NCBI GenBank assembly: GCA_013396525.1
Contig: VWYX01002161.1
Location: forward strand, 1-64,000
From: Chaetorhynchus papuensis
Taxonomy: Eukaryota; Chordata; Aves; Passeriformes; Rhipiduridae
Reading direction: 5' to 3'
DNA: 64,000 nt
Shown: in pieces, positions 34,090 through 46,000 of the stretch
Position numbering within the stretch: position 1 is the first letter of the stretch
Layout of the letters: the number at the start of each line of letters is the position of its first letter
Made by a program: the position numbers and the translations under genes
Notes under the pieces: generated by a model
The model's database searches: none
What the model saw: only the letters and a program-made list of their open reading frames with translations
What the model was told of the DNA's origin: nothing

Positions 34090-36550
34090 CTTGGGTTTGG
34101 GTCTGTGCTCCCTCACTGCAGGGGTGTGTGCCCAGCGCAGGAGCTGGTTTTCACCACACTGTAGATACCTACATTCTCCATATATTTATATAAAAGCAAT
34201 CTGTAGGATTCATTGCAGCAGAGATGTTTCTAAGCCCAAGTTTGCTAGTGTAAGAAAATGACCCTGTTGCCCTCTCAGCTCAGTTTTGCCAAACCTCAGT
34301 CCCTTAAATCCCTGCTTACATTATTATTACTTAGACAATTTTTGCTTAGATCGTTTGTAAAGCCAGGTAGTGTGCTTTAAAGGTGAGCTCAGCGCTTGAA
34401 AATGGTGGCTTTGGTGCTGAGCAGAATATTTTGGTCATCCTCTTCTGGTTTTTGGTTATTTTTTGATGTTCATGGCTACAGAAGCAAATGGTTCTTATGT
34501 TCCTGCTCCCTTTCCTCTTTGTGGGGTGGCTTTGGTTTGGATGAAGGTCCCCTGTGACACAGCAGCGTGTCCAGGCTGAGCCTGCTGTGAGCTGAGACTC
34601 TGTGCAAGCCACACAAGGAATGTTCAGCTAAATCCCGCTGGGAAAAGTGGGAGGGAATTGGTGTTACAGAGTCAGAGCTGCCCGCGGATGCTGCAGGTGT
34701 AGGGAGGGCGCCTCCACCGAGCTCTTGGACTGAAATCCTGCCTTGAGCAGGGCTCTCTGCAGTGCCCAGCTCAGCAGGCTGTGCCAGGCAGCATGTGGGA
34801 ACACACCTGAGCAGTCTGTACCTGCTCCCCTGCACCCACAGGAAGGTCCAGGGCCTGGAACTGTGACATGGGAGGCTCCATGGAAACCAGTCAGCCCTCC
34901 CCAGGTGTTTAGGGTAGCAATACGTGTGGGCCTGATCCATGAAAGGCAGAAGTGGCAGTAAAGCAGAACAGGGAGGCGCTGGCTCCAGCCTGTACTTGCT
35001 GTACTGCCACTTCTCCCTTGTCCTTGTCTTGTTCCGGGGCTTTGGACCCTCTCCAGCATCAGGGAAAAGGCTCCCCAAATGTCTCCCTGGGCAAAAAGGA
35101 GTGGAGGGTGTGTAGGGCCAGCAGAACCCTTCCTGTGGCCACCTGCAGTGCAGAGCCCGGGTGTTCCCGAGGGGCTCCCGGCTCCAGAGCTGCACTGCCA
35201 GTCCCGAGCCTGCTGCTCCTTCCCTCCCCGGCTGCCCCCTCCCGGCCTCTCCCCAGGTTACTGTTTGACAGAGGAAGGCTCAGTCCTGCCCGTTTCCTGG
35301 CAGCTTGGATTTTTCCAGCTCACAAGGCAGAAGAGGCTTGTGACACTTTGTGCAGGGGCTGGAGCTGTCGCTGTCGGACCCTGCAAAGGTCAACCCTCCC
35401 CGGGAGGTGTGAGGGATGTTGTGGGACTGTAGCAGAAGGATGCAGAGGCTTTGGTTTCGTGAATTTCTTTGTTACAAGTTACTCCTAGTCTGGTAAATAC
35501 ACTCATGATTAGCAGAGTGACTGAGTGTGTGCGTAGAACCATTGCCTTTTACTGTTAGTAGCACTTACGTAGATTTCATCAGAAATATGAGGGCAGAGTT
35601 CATTAAACTCTCCCAGGAGTGAGGTCAGTCGATGATGGACGAGGTCTCTCTGTGGATATGACCTGGGTCATGGAGCCTGGAGCCAGCCTGGTGCTCCTGA
35701 GGATCTGAGGGGCTGTGCAGGGGGAGCTCTCGGACACAGAGAGGCTCTTTTGGGCAGTAGCCAGTTACTTCTGCACGGATCCCTGAGTGGGTAGAGGACA
35801 CCAGCTCTTGGAGGGCCATGGCTGCCTTGTGTCTGGATCCGAGGCCCCTCTGCAGGTTGTGGTGTTTTTTTGCCCTGCAGGTTCCAGCAATTCCCTGGTT
35901 TCAGCCTCCCGAGGATGCCCTGAGCTCCCTGCTGTGCTTGCCCGGGGCACCGCAGGTTCCCAGCTGTCAGTGCTGGTTTCCCAGGCTGGCAGATGTTTCT
36001 CCATCTGTGTTTGAGCACACATCCCTTGTCAGTGCTTTCCCCCACTGTAACCAGGTCACCTTCAGAGCTGCTGCTCCAGCAAGGTCTCAGTGCTGTTCCC
36101 TTGGTCCCAGCAGGAAGAAACTGCCCCGGGTCTGGCAGTGACCCCCAGGAGCCCCACGAGCTGTGCTGGACCCTGGGAACTCTCTGTGCTTGTCCCCATT
36201 CCCAGCCCCGGTGTCTGAGCAGGCGCTGCTCTGCTCCAGCCCCTGGTGCCTGGGGGGGACGGCCCCCGCCCCGTGTGCCACCGTGGCAGCTTCCTGCCCA
36301 GGTGCTCCCTGCTCACCCCCTGCTCCAGGGTTGTCTGGAAACGTGGCTGCAGGGGAGGGACCTCCGTGGGCACAGCGGCTGCTGCGAGTCCAGCGGTCCC
36401 TTTTGCGGGCAGCTGCTGGCAGAGCTCTGCTTCCCTGAGAGACACCCCTGCTCCCTGGGCTCCCGCTGCTCCCTGGGCTGATCCCTGGGCTCCTGCTGCT
36501 CCCCAGGATCCTGCTGCTCCGGCTGCCAAGTTGCCCCTGCTGAGAGGCCC
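34090..36550. other. Intergenic region between SLC25A14 and GPR119
   Basis: No conserved coding exon recognised on either strand. The right end (36480-36552) closes with a plausible donor, CCCCAG|GTGAGCG, so a 5' exon of GPR119 may lie here. Long minus-strand frames at 36.1-37.1 kb are shadows of the GPR119 reading frame. Confidence 0.5.
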
Positions 36551-36560
36551 CAGGTGAGCG

Positions 36561-37601
36561 ATGCCTGAGAATCACGCTGGGGATGCACCACCCCTGTGCT
36601 GTGTCCCACAGGAGACGGCCACGGCCAGCTGGGCCCTGGGAGCCATCCTCACCGGGCTGGCCTCGCTCATCATCGCTGCCAACGTGCTGGTGGCCATCGT
36701 GCTGCTCTGCCACATCCACAAGAGCGGCTCCAAGGGGCTCTGTTTTGTCCTCAATCTTGCCTTGGCGGATGCCATGGTTGGCTTCACAGTCATGGGCCTG
36801 GCCATGGATGAGCTTTCCCAGCCCTTTCGTCCTTCCCAGAACTTCTGCATTCTGAGAATGGCTTTCGTGACCTCCTCCTCTGCTGCCTCCATCCTGTCCC
36901 TGATCCTGGTTGCGTGTGACAGGCACCTGGCCATCCGGAAGCCCTTCCACTATTTCCAGCTGGTGACAGGCCCGCGGGTCGGGGTGTGCTTGGTGGGGCT
37001 CTGGCTGGTTGCTGCCGTCATCGGCTTCCTCCCAGTCCTCATCCCGCGCTTCCAGAAGGTCTCCAACCATTGGAAGTGTTCCTTCTTCAACATTTTACAG
37101 CCTTCCTACCTGCTCACCATGTTCTGCCTCGGCTTCTTCCCCGCACTCTTCCTCTTCCTCTACCTCTACTGTGACATGCTGAAAATCGCCTCGGTGCACG
37201 TGCAGCACATCCATGAGGTGGAGCAGGCGGGGCTGGGGGGGGGCTGCCCCCCACCCCGTGCCACCAGTGACATGAAGGCCATGCGCACGGTGGCCATGCT
37301 CATCGGGTGCTTCACGCTCTCCTGGCTGCCCTTCTTCATCGCCAGCATCGTGCAGATGGTCTGCCCCGAGTGCTTCCCCTACAAAGTCATCGAGAACTTC
37401 CTCTGGCTGCTGGGGCTGGGCAACTCCCTCCTGGACCCACTGCTCTATTCCTACTGGCAGAAGGACGTGCAGCTCCAGCTCTCCCAGCTGGCTGCAGGTG
37501 TGAAGAGGAGGGTCCTGCTCCACCTGGGCCACGGCCGCTGTTTGCCTGGCAGAGACACCAAGGCTCTTCCCGCTGTGTCCTGCCTGGAGCTCCGGGACTG
37601 A
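36561..37601 (+). CDS. GPR119: G protein-coupled receptor 119
   Basis: GPR119 is a class A receptor for oleoylethanolamide and related lipid amides. It couples to Gs and, in mammals, stimulates incretin and insulin release. The open frame gives 346 residues; human GPR119 has 335. Seven hydrophobic segments are visible. Family hallmarks are IHKSGSKGLCFVLNLALADA in the TM1-TM2 region, the TM3/ECL2 cysteines (FCILRMAF and KCSFFN), YCDMLKIASVHVQHI in ICL3 and LLGLGNSLLDPLLYSYWQK in TM7. The usual DRY is DRH and the usual NPxxY is DPLLY. Start is uncertain: the in-frame ATG at 36561 adds about 17 residues before the point aligning with the human first residues, and that stretch looks like a 59-base intron (36553 GTGAGC to 36611 CACAG), so an upstream exon may supply the real start. 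Confidence 0.92.
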   Translation: MPENHAGDAPPLCCVPQETATASWALGAILTGLASLIIAANVLVAIVLLCHIHKSGSKGLCFVLNLALADAMVGFTVMGLAMDELSQPFRPSQNFCILRMAFVTSSSAASILSLILVACDRHLAIRKPFHYFQLVTGPRVGVCLVGLWLVAAVIGFLPVLIPRFQKVSNHWKCSFFNILQPSYLLTMFCLGFFPALFLFLYLYCDMLKIASVHVQHIHEVEQAGLGGGCPPPRATSDMKAMRTVAMLIGCFTLSWLPFFIASIVQMVCPECFPYKVIENFLWLLGLGNSLLDPLLYSYWQKDVQLQLSQLAAGVKRRVLLHLGHGRCLPGRDTKALPAVSCLELRD

Positions 37602-39104
37602 CTCGGTAAGGAGCGGCTGTCTCCGGCTTCCCAGCTCCCCTCCTGCATTGTGACCACGAGCTCGGGGCCTGCCAGCTGTGCAGGAGATCACAGATGGCTG
37701 GGACCAATCTGGATGTTAATTCCCAGACACCATCACGGCCGGATTCCAGCCTGCCCACCGCCCCACAACCCCCAGCACAGCCGGCTTGGCCCCAGCCCCA
37801 GACACCCCAGTTGCAGGATGTCCCTGGAGAGCCTCCTCTGCAGCAGCCTCGTGTCTCCTGGACCAAGCTCTCCCACTCGCTCCACAGGCAAGGACCCTTC
37901 GCCCATGGCTGCCCGGCTTCCCCTGCCAGGTGTGCACCCCCTGCCCTCTCCTCTGTCCGCAGCCCCAGCTCCATGGGCAGCAAACCCCCTGTGCTGGGGG
38001 CAGGCGTGGGCACAGGGAGGGCTCCATCCCCTCGGCCCCAGCAGCGGCCCTGCCTGTGTGGGGGCTGGTGTGACCCAGGGCAGGGGCAGCCTGGGCACTG
38101 CTGTCACTGTTTACCCAGGCTGTAAAGGGAGTCAATGAGTAACTGGCTGAACAAGGAGAGGGAGGATCGGCTGCCTCAAAGACCCCCGCGAAGGAGAGCT
38201 GCTGTGTCCCACCCAGGATTCGGGACTGGAAGGGTCCCTGCACACCCACTCACCCCATGGGAGCCCCCCTTCTGCCCTAGTGGCCAGATGGCTGCCCCTG
38301 CCAGAGGCTATGCTGATGTTTAATTGCTTCTCATAAAATCATTTCATTTCATCCACACGGCAAGAAAACTTCCCTTAGAAGAGGTTTAGTGACTAAAAAT
38401 GTACCCTACCCTGAAAATGAGGGTGCTCTGCATGAAACAGCAGCTGTTCCCACCTCTGTCCTTGCCCCACTAGCACACACAAAGGCTCAGGGCTGTATCT
38501 GCTCACGTCCAGAACTCGCCATGGAGCTGAGGCCGTCCCCATCCTAGAGGAAGCGGCAAAAATGAAAGTGTCTTTAAAAGACCCCAAAAGAAGAGGCCCT
38601 CTGTGGCATCCCCCTCGGCCTGGGACCAGCTACCACCCGGTAGACACCGTTCCTGGCTGTGCCACATGGGCTCAGCCTGGGGGAAGGCTGCCCAGAGCAG
38701 CACCCTGGCTCTGTGGACTGCTGCAGGTGGATCCAGCCTGGCTCAGCTCCTGTGGGCTCAGCTCTGGGCTCAGCTCCGGGCTCAGCTCTGGGCTCAGCCC
38801 AGCACCTGCACCGGGGATTTGCTGCCTGTTCTCGGTGACGCCTGAGCTCTGCCGGCCGTGGTTTCCATCACCCTCATCCTCGCCGTTCCCCGTGAGGCCA
38901 GGCCTGCTCCCATCCCTCGTCCCGGAGCGCCTCATCCCGCCGCCGTCCCCCTCCCGCCTGCGGTGAGCACGGCACCGACAGCGCCCGCGGGAGCGGCGGG
39001 ACCGGGCTGTGAGCGGGGAGGCCATGGAGGGACCTGGATGGAGCCATCCCGCCCCACAGGAGACGGGGACGGACACGGGGCTGCCCCGCTGCTGCCCCGC
39101 GCTG
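37602..39104. other. GPR119 downstream region, probable 3' UTR or 3' UTR intron
   Basis: No coding exon seen. A donor-like CTCG|GTAAGG lies within 7 bases of the GPR119 stop, and the first AATAAA on the plus strand is at 39105. Either a long unspliced 3' UTR or a spliced one ending there would fit. A 12-base tandem repeat is present at 38754-38801. Confidence 0.4.
38754..38801. repeat. 12-bp tandem repeat, 4 copies
   Basis: GGGCTCAGCTCT-type units recur four times without interruption. Confidence 0.8.
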
Positions 39105-39110
39105 AATAAA
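39105..39110 (+). terminator. Poly(A) signal, possibly of GPR119
   Basis: AATAAA followed by TTTCTGCTGCGCTGGTCTCTG, a T/GT-rich downstream element. It ends a plus-strand transcript somewhere between GPR119 and ENOX2. Which gene it serves is inference. Confidence 0.5.
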
Positions 39111-39254
39111 CGCCTTTCTGCTGCGCTGGTCTCTGCTGCGGTACCGGGGGATCGCGGGGCACCGGGGGCATCCGGGAGGGCGAGAACAGAACCGGGCCGG
39201 GGGAAACGAGGGCGACAGCAGCACAGTCGCGGCTGCGGGGCCGGCCCGGTCCCA

Positions 39255-39775
39255 GTGAGGTGTTCCCGGTGGGATGTCCCCAGTCCCGGTGGGATGTTCC
39301 CGGTCCTGGTGGGGTGTTCACAGTCCCGATGGGATGGTCCCGGTGGGATGTCCCCAGTCCCGGTGGGATGGTCCCGGTCCCGGTGGGATGTCCCCAGTCC
39401 CGGTGGGATGGTCCCGGTCCCGGTGGGATGTCCCCAGTCCCGGTGGGATATTCCCGGTCCCGGTGCGATGTCCCCAGTCCCGGTGGGCTGGTCCCGGTCC
39501 CGGTGGGATGTCCCCGGTCCCGGTGGGGTGTTCACAATCCCGATGGGATGGTCCCGGTGGGATGGTCCCGGTGGGATGTCCCCAGTCCCGCTGGGCTGGT
39601 CCCGGTCCCGGTGGGATGTCCCCGGTCCCGGTGGGATGGTCCCGGTCCCGGTGGGATGTCCCCAGTCCCGGTGGGATGGTCCCGGTCCCGGTCCCGGTCC
39701 CGGTGGGATGTTCCCAGTCCCGGTGGGATGTCCCCGGTCCCGGTGGGATGTCCCCGGTCCCGCTGGGCTGTGGCG
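39255..39775. repeat. GC-rich minisatellite (GGTCCCGGTGGGATG units) upstream of ENOX2
   Basis: About 520 bases are built from CCCGGTGGGATGTCCCCAGT and CCCGGTGGGATGGTCCCGGT units, in variable order with a period near 26 bases. It ends about 190 bases upstream of the presumed ENOX2 first exon. Stop-free frames across it on both strands are a by-product of the repeat. Confidence 0.9.
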
Positions 39776-40360
39776 GCCCCGCCCCGTGCCCCCCCCCGGA
39801 TGCCGTCACGGCCCGGTCCCGGTGCGCGCGCAGTGCCCGCCTCGCCCCGTGCCCGGGGCAGCCAATGGGCGCTCGGCGGGGGCGCGCGGGGAGGGGCGGA
39901 AGCGGCGGAAGCGGCGGCGCGTGCGGGAGCGGCCGGGCCGGGCCGAGCCGAGCCGAGCCGAGCGGAGCGGTGAGTGCGGGGCTCGGGGGTGCGGGCCGGG
40001 CGGTGAGTGCGGGGCTCGGGAGTGCGGACCCAGTTGGGGGGAGCGGGGCCGCCCCGGCCTTGCCCTCTCCCTGGCCCTGTCCCTGAGCCCTGGCGGGAGA
40101 GGCTGAGCGGGCGGCGGCCGCGGCTGGGCCCGGAGCGCTCCCCTGCCGGGGCCCGGGCGTGCGGAGGGGTCGCCCCGCTCTCCATCGCCCTCCGGGCCGC
40201 TGCCCGGCCGGCAGCGGGGCTCGCCGGGCAGGACCGGCCTCCTCCGCGGCTCCGGCGGGGCCGAAGCAGCCGGGGAGTTTTGTGGGAGCCGTCGGGACTT
40301 CGGGAAGATCGGCGGGGACACCCGCGGGGCTCCGGGTCCGTCCGTGTGGTGGGGAGGCCG
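39776..40360 (+). promoter_or_regulatory. ENOX2: CpG-rich promoter region of ENOX2 with first-exon donor
   Basis: Dense CpG sequence includes a run of GCCGA pentamers (39942-39961) and then a strong donor, GCGGAGCG|GTGAGT (exon edge 39969). A near-identical donor is repeated at 40003. This is the likely non-coding first exon of ENOX2; the start site cannot be fixed from sequence. Confidence 0.6.
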
Positions 40361-40444
40361 TGCGGGAAAGTTTATTCCATGTGGGAAGTGTCTGGGCCAC
40401 TGTTTGGGTTCAGTGGTAGTTAAAATCACTCCAAAAAGAACATT

Positions 40445-40680
40445 GAAATCACATCAGAAAGGTTGGAAGGTGTCCAGGGAAAGGTTCGGGTGAGGCATCA
40501 GTAACAATCGCTTCCCTATCAGAGCGCTCAGGCCTTGGAATAAATTGCTCAGGGGGTGGTGGAGGCACCACCTCTGGAAGCGTTCAAGAGGCACTTGGGG
40601 ATGTGTTTTAGGGGTTATTGTGGTGGTGCTGGTGGGGTGGATGATCTTGAAGGTCTCTTTCACCCCCGATGATCCTGTGA
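40445..40680 (+). mobile_element. CR1-like fragment
   Basis: GGAAGCGTTCAAGAGGCACT, GGGGTGGATGATCTTGAAGG and the terminal GATGATCCTGTGA fit a sense CR1 3' end. It is in ENOX2 intron 1. Confidence 0.7.
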
Positions 40681-41844
40681 AAGTGGCACAAGGAGAAAAT
40701 GGTTGCATATAGAGAAATTATTCTGATGCTTCAAGAGCGAGTGGTTCGCCAAAGGGGTGGGGGGTGAAGGTGGCAGCAGCTTTCCCCCGGGCTGGGACGC
40801 ACCTGGCCGTGCTCCCCCCATCTCCCGGGGCTCACAGGCGTGTCTGGGCTGTGCTGGGTCCGTGGTGCCGCAGCAGATGGTCCGTGGGCAGCGCAGGGAG
40901 CTCTGGGGACGCTCGTGCCGGTGCCCACAGCTGCCGTGGGCTGCAGCTCTCCCACAGCCCTGGACTGTAACTCATATGTGCACATGCACTCGTTTGCTTG
41001 GTTCCTTGGGCATTTATATCGAGCCTCTTTAGTTTATGTGCCTCTTGCTCTTGTTTTCCTCATGTTTTGGTGCTGTGTCCAGTAACGTCCATCCGGGTCG
41101 TGCTGTGTGGACGTGTTTTTGTTCTTTAGTGCCCCGTGTTTGTTATACAAACATTAATCCTTGGGTAAGCTCCTCATTAGTCTGCACCATTCCTACCTCC
41201 CCTGTAGCTACATTATATTTTTATATACATTTCATTTACATTTAATTATATATACATTGTATTTTTCCGTATTTTCCTGCAGAAAGTTGCAGCAGAGCTG
41301 TGAGATGGTGGGAAAGCATGGAGGCGACCTGGGGTAGGAGTTTGTCCTTCCAACTTGTGTTCCCTCTTACTCCAGCCATCCTCTTCCCTGTGCTGGAAGC
41401 CAAGGGGTTGGGTTCTCTGTTTCTTCAAGGCTTATTTGAGGAATTTTGAGGCTCTAGTTAAAAAGCCCCTTGAGCTGAGTTGTTGAAAGCTGTGTGGGAG
41501 CTGGGCTAAGGTCAGGTTTCCGTGTTGAAGGTCATGTGTTTGGAGCTCGTAGCAGGGGAGAGGTTCAGTCACCGACTTGTTTCAAAGATCAGGTGTTACT
41601 GCTGAGATATTCTGTATACCTTCCAAAGATGGTGTGAGATTTCTCCCTTAATCCCCAACTTTTCTGCTGACATTATTCCAGTTCCAGCATGTCCATCCTG
41701 TCCAGCTGCTCCACTCTCAGCCAGCAGTTCCTCACGCTGGTGCTGGCTTTCCACAAGGCTCTCTTGCCCATCAGTCCAGGCTTTTGCACTGGAATTTTCT
41801 GATGATCCTGATTACTGGCTCTCCTGGACTTTTATTTGTGTATT

Positions 41845-41895
41845 CCCTTTTTTTCCCCCACCTTTTTTTCTTCTTCCCCCTTTTTTTTCTTCCCC
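41845..41895. repeat. Polypyrimidine tract
   Basis: About 50 bases consist almost only of T and C, with T7-T8 runs separated by CCCC and CTTCTTCCCCC. It is in ENOX2 intron 1. Confidence 0.85.
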
Positions 41896-42911
41896 AGTAG
41901 CTCTGTGTAGTTAGTCTTGCATCCCTTTGCCCATCAGTTTTCTTCTCCTAGCTTTTCAAAGAGGTATTTCTGAAAACAGGAGCTGCTGAGCGTTGTTCTG
42001 AGGCGGCAGGTGCTGGGTGCTGCTCTCCAGGAGCGCTGAGGGGGTCTGGGAGGACAGAAAGGGATGGGACTGAGGAGCTGCCTGCTCTGCACCCCATGGA
42101 GCACGAGCAGCTCCCTCCCCAGACATCCCAGCGTTAGAATTCCTGGATGTGTGTGCAGAGAGAGGGTGGTTTGGCAGGGCCTTGTGAGCACCCTGAACAC
42201 ATCCCATGGAATATTTAATGATTGGGCGTGGTGGGCAAGGCAGGCTCCGCTGCTGGGAAGCACCGAGGGCTGTGTGAGGTCGCTGCTGGTGACACCCGTG
42301 CCTGTACACACGTGCTGGTAAGGAATTTCTTCCTTTGTTTGGGGTTACAGCAGCGAGTGAAGAGCACAGCTCACACAGGGCAGCCCCCTGTTTTTGCTGC
42401 TGTGGCTGTATTTTTGTGAAAACTCTGCAGGTTGGTGTCCCTGACTGGGGTTGCTGACTGCTGTGTTCTTGGTGCAAAGGAGAAAGGGGCTCTTTGTGTC
42501 TCTTGGTTTTACAGTGCCCTGCTAGAATAATTAGCTGCCTGAAATTAATATATTTCTTTCAAATACAAGCTTCTAGAATCAAGGAGAGTGAGCAGTGTGC
42601 CTCTTACCATCAGGGATTACCAGGAATTAATCTTTCAGCGCAAAGGCCACTAATCTCGGGCATGCAAACAGGGCTTATTGAGCTGCGTGCCAGTGCTTAG
42701 AGCAGTGATGTATGAAATCCTTGGCAAATTCAGATGCTCTGGTTGTTAATTGCCTCTCCACCTGCTCATCCTCCTCCGTCCCCCGCATCCTGGGATCTGC
42801 CTATGGGTGTCAGTCACAGGAGACGGATGGTGACACATGGAGCTGCTCCCAGCCTGGGCTGTCCTGCCTGCCCCGGGGCAGTGCTGCTCTCACTAGGTCC
42901 CGACTTTCCTG

Positions 42912-43050
42912 TTGTGCTGGGAGCTGAGCGAGGGAGCTGGGCCTGGCGCTTGGATTTTCAAACCAAAAGCCAAGCTGGGAGCTGTGGGAGAACTGGCTGA
43001 ACTCCTGCCCTACGATGAGCACCTTGCCATGTTCCTCGTGCAGTTCGCAG
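42912..43050 (+). other. Candidate ENOX2 N-terminal coding exon
   Basis: A frame ending TTCGCAG|GTAACG has the phase needed to join the exon at 47121 (GCA G|GA TTA). It would begin at ATG 43029 (MFLVQFAG|LNHLPF) or earlier at 42912. The upstream acceptor is weak and I know no homologue, so this is a tentative start. Confidence 0.3.
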
Positions 43051-46000
43051 GTAACGCGGGGGGGTTCTGGGGTTCCCTGCACGGCTCCTGCTGCCCTGGG
43101 GGATTATCTGGAGCTGACAGAAGTCACTGTCAGAGTTGTGCTACTCTCATCAGTGTGCCTGGCCAGCTCCTGGCTCAGACTGATGACTGTGAAGCCCTAC
43201 CAGTGATAATTAAGCCAGGAGTGCGGTAGAGGAACACGCACGAGCCCAGCAGTAGTTTTTGAATGTGGGAATTAGTTTCCAAAAGGAAATGATTGGGATC
43301 AAAATGTAACTTCAGAGCTTTGGTGTCCCTCTCCTCTCCCTTCCCTGCCTGGTCTCTTTTCTCCTGTGTTCTAATTGTTTGCTGCAGATGCACTTTGGTG
43401 TCTTCTAAAGTGCATTTCTTGAGGGCTTCAAACCAGCACTGTGTAATCAGTGGCACAGTGTATCCCGGAATCCAGTTTATTCCCACAAACACAGGCACCC
43501 TGCTCAGACTGAGCACTGCTTATTTCCTATATTTGCCAATGTTGGCAAAAGGTAAATCCATATTTATAGTAAAGCCTGTGTCAGCCCATTTCTGGAGTTC
43601 CTCTGATGCTCGGTAAGAGAAGTCTAATTTGTGTTCAGAGGAGCCCGGAGGACCCCAGAATGTCACCTGAGGGGTTCAGAGGGACCTGGGGCACCCCAAT
43701 GTGTGACCCAGAGTAGTTGAGAGGGTTCCAAGACACCCCAAAATACAACCATACAATCACCAGCATGCACAGGCTTTTTGAGTGTATCATTGAAAGGCTT
43801 TTAGATATGTGCCAGTGTCAGAGTACCTGTTAATGGTTGTAATTTGAGTTTTGGGGCAGAGGTTTATGTTCCTGCTGTTTATTAACTGGTTGGGTGGCAG
43901 GAAAACTGTTCCAGTGCCTGGGCAGAGTGAAGCTGCAGTTGGAGTGTGTGGCTTCAGAGCAGTGCCAGGTTTGTGGCAGAGCTCGTGCCACCCTTAACTG
44001 AGTTAAGTTCCTGAACCCAGCAGGGAACATTTTGCCCAAATTCCGAGGTGGCAGCCCTGTAGGTGCTGTGTTGTTTCTAGGTGGTCCCAGGAGTGTTGCA
44101 CAGGAGCTACACAATCCCGTGTTTTGGTTGTGATTTTCAGTGTTTCCAGCTCTTGGTAACGGGAATGATCTTAAAACAAGCTTTTCACTTCACCTCAGGG
44201 ACTGTTTGGGGTTTATTTTCCCTCTGGTCATTAAGGGAAATGGCCAAGCTCTGTTAGCAGGATTGGAAAACCAAGTCCTGTCCCAGGTCTGGCACGGGAC
44301 CCAGTGAGGATGGATACATGCCTTGATTTATGGCTGGGACACTGAGATCTTTGCTGTGTCTCCAGCCCCTTCCTGAAGCTGTGCTGTGAAAGCTGCAGCC
44401 GTATTTAGCCCCAGCACGGACCTGCACTGATCCCACCCCAGTGGAACGGGGGACTTGGCCTTGTCAGTGCTCTTAGGCCAGTGGGAAGCTGTGGACTCTT
44501 CCCATTAGGCACCACTTATTTCCAGAGGGGAAAACCACCCACAGGGACCCTCTGTGCTGAGGGAGAGGCCTTGCTCAGAGTCGCCTTCTGCTCGTCTTTC
44601 AGCATCCCCCCTTTTTTCCCTGATCCGTTTTCCTACTGAGGAATCTTCCAGCCCAAGTTTTTATTTTTAAATGTTTAGTCACTGCAGTATGGCAGTGCCT
44701 CGTGTCTCACTCTCAAAAATTGACTCTTCTGAAAATCCCTGGAGATGGGAACGGGGAGATGAAGGGCACGCTGGCACCTGTGCCACGTATGGCTCTGGAA
44801 GTGCTGACGCCGGTTCTGACACTTGCTGGAAACCCAAATTTTCTCATCCTCCCCTTACCTTCTGTGTAGCATTTCCCAGCAAATGCAGAAATCTTATTTT
44901 GGCCTTTCCAGGCTGGCTCACTGCAGGAATACTGAGCAAACCCCTGTGGTTTGCCCCTGTGCTGGTCCCTTCCCTCCTGAGCAGAGCAGCTTGGAATGGC
45001 CAAGGACACTTCGTTCTGGTTGGCACAAAGGACTGAGAGATGCTCCTGTTTGTGCCTCCTGGCTGTACTGGCTGAGCCTGTCAGCTTTTATCCTGCTCTG
45101 TGCCCAGGAGAGAGGATTTTCTGCAGCCTCAGCTTTCTTCTTCTCTGTATCCAGTGGGGTGTGGCTGGAGCTCTGGCTGTTCACTGAGATGACAGGAGAG
45201 AGGCAGGCGGGTCTGAAAGTTGGCTGCTGTCCATGGCATTTATCCTGTGTAGGGTGGCAAATCTGACATAATGAGGGTGTTGGGAATCTTCTCTCTGGCT
45301 TGTTTTAATTTTTGGAGCAAACTCGGTGCTGCAAGAGAGCAGCAAGCAGGGTCCCTTTCTTACTGCTTCCATCTCCCACTTTCCATACTGCCCTTTGCTT
45401 TCCTGGGGCATTTGATCTTTCTCCATCCTGGTGAAGTGAGAGCAAAGCTTTCCCAAGGAGTTTTACTCCCTCATGTTTGTTGTTAGGTTCTGGTGGATGG
45501 TAGCTGGTCCTGTTCTGGGGAGCCCTGAGGACAAGGAAAATCCCTGGAGTGAGTGGCTGCCTGTGTTCCCCAGTGGGTTGGAAAGCAGTGGCTGGAGCAG
45601 TGTCCACTGGCATTCAGGTGCTGGTCAGTGCCAGGTGTCTCCTCAGTGTTGTCTCCAGCCAGAGCAGGGTGTCTGTCTGTCCTGGTGACACCAGTGTCCG
45701 TCTGTGCTGCTGCTTCTCTCCATCCTTCCCTGTTCCCAAGGGTGGGAGAACATTTGTTTGAGTTCAATTTTGCCTTTTCTATCACATGGGTAATGTCAAT
45801 GTAAGCTTAGAACTGCTCCTTTTCCTTTCTCCTGCTGTCTTCCCTGTGCACAACCTCTCTATTTTTAACCTACTGCATTCAGATTTGTTTTCCTGAGCCC
45901 TCATGACCTCGGTGATATTTTGACTTTGGAGTATTTAAGACACAGCATTGTAGGCATCCTGCATAGCCGGGCGTGACTATTGTTGTTGCCAGCTGAATAG

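Noticed and set aside
36087..37070. 327-codon minus-strand frame
   Set aside because: It is the shadow of the GPR119 coding sequence on the other strand, rich in His/Asp/Gln as expected of such shadows.
39009..40429. Long open frames on both strands (up to 365 codons) with VPVGCPQSRW or HPTGTGDIPPG repeats
   Set aside because: They are translations of the GC-rich minisatellite; all frames stay open because the repeat lacks stops, and no family resemblance is visible.
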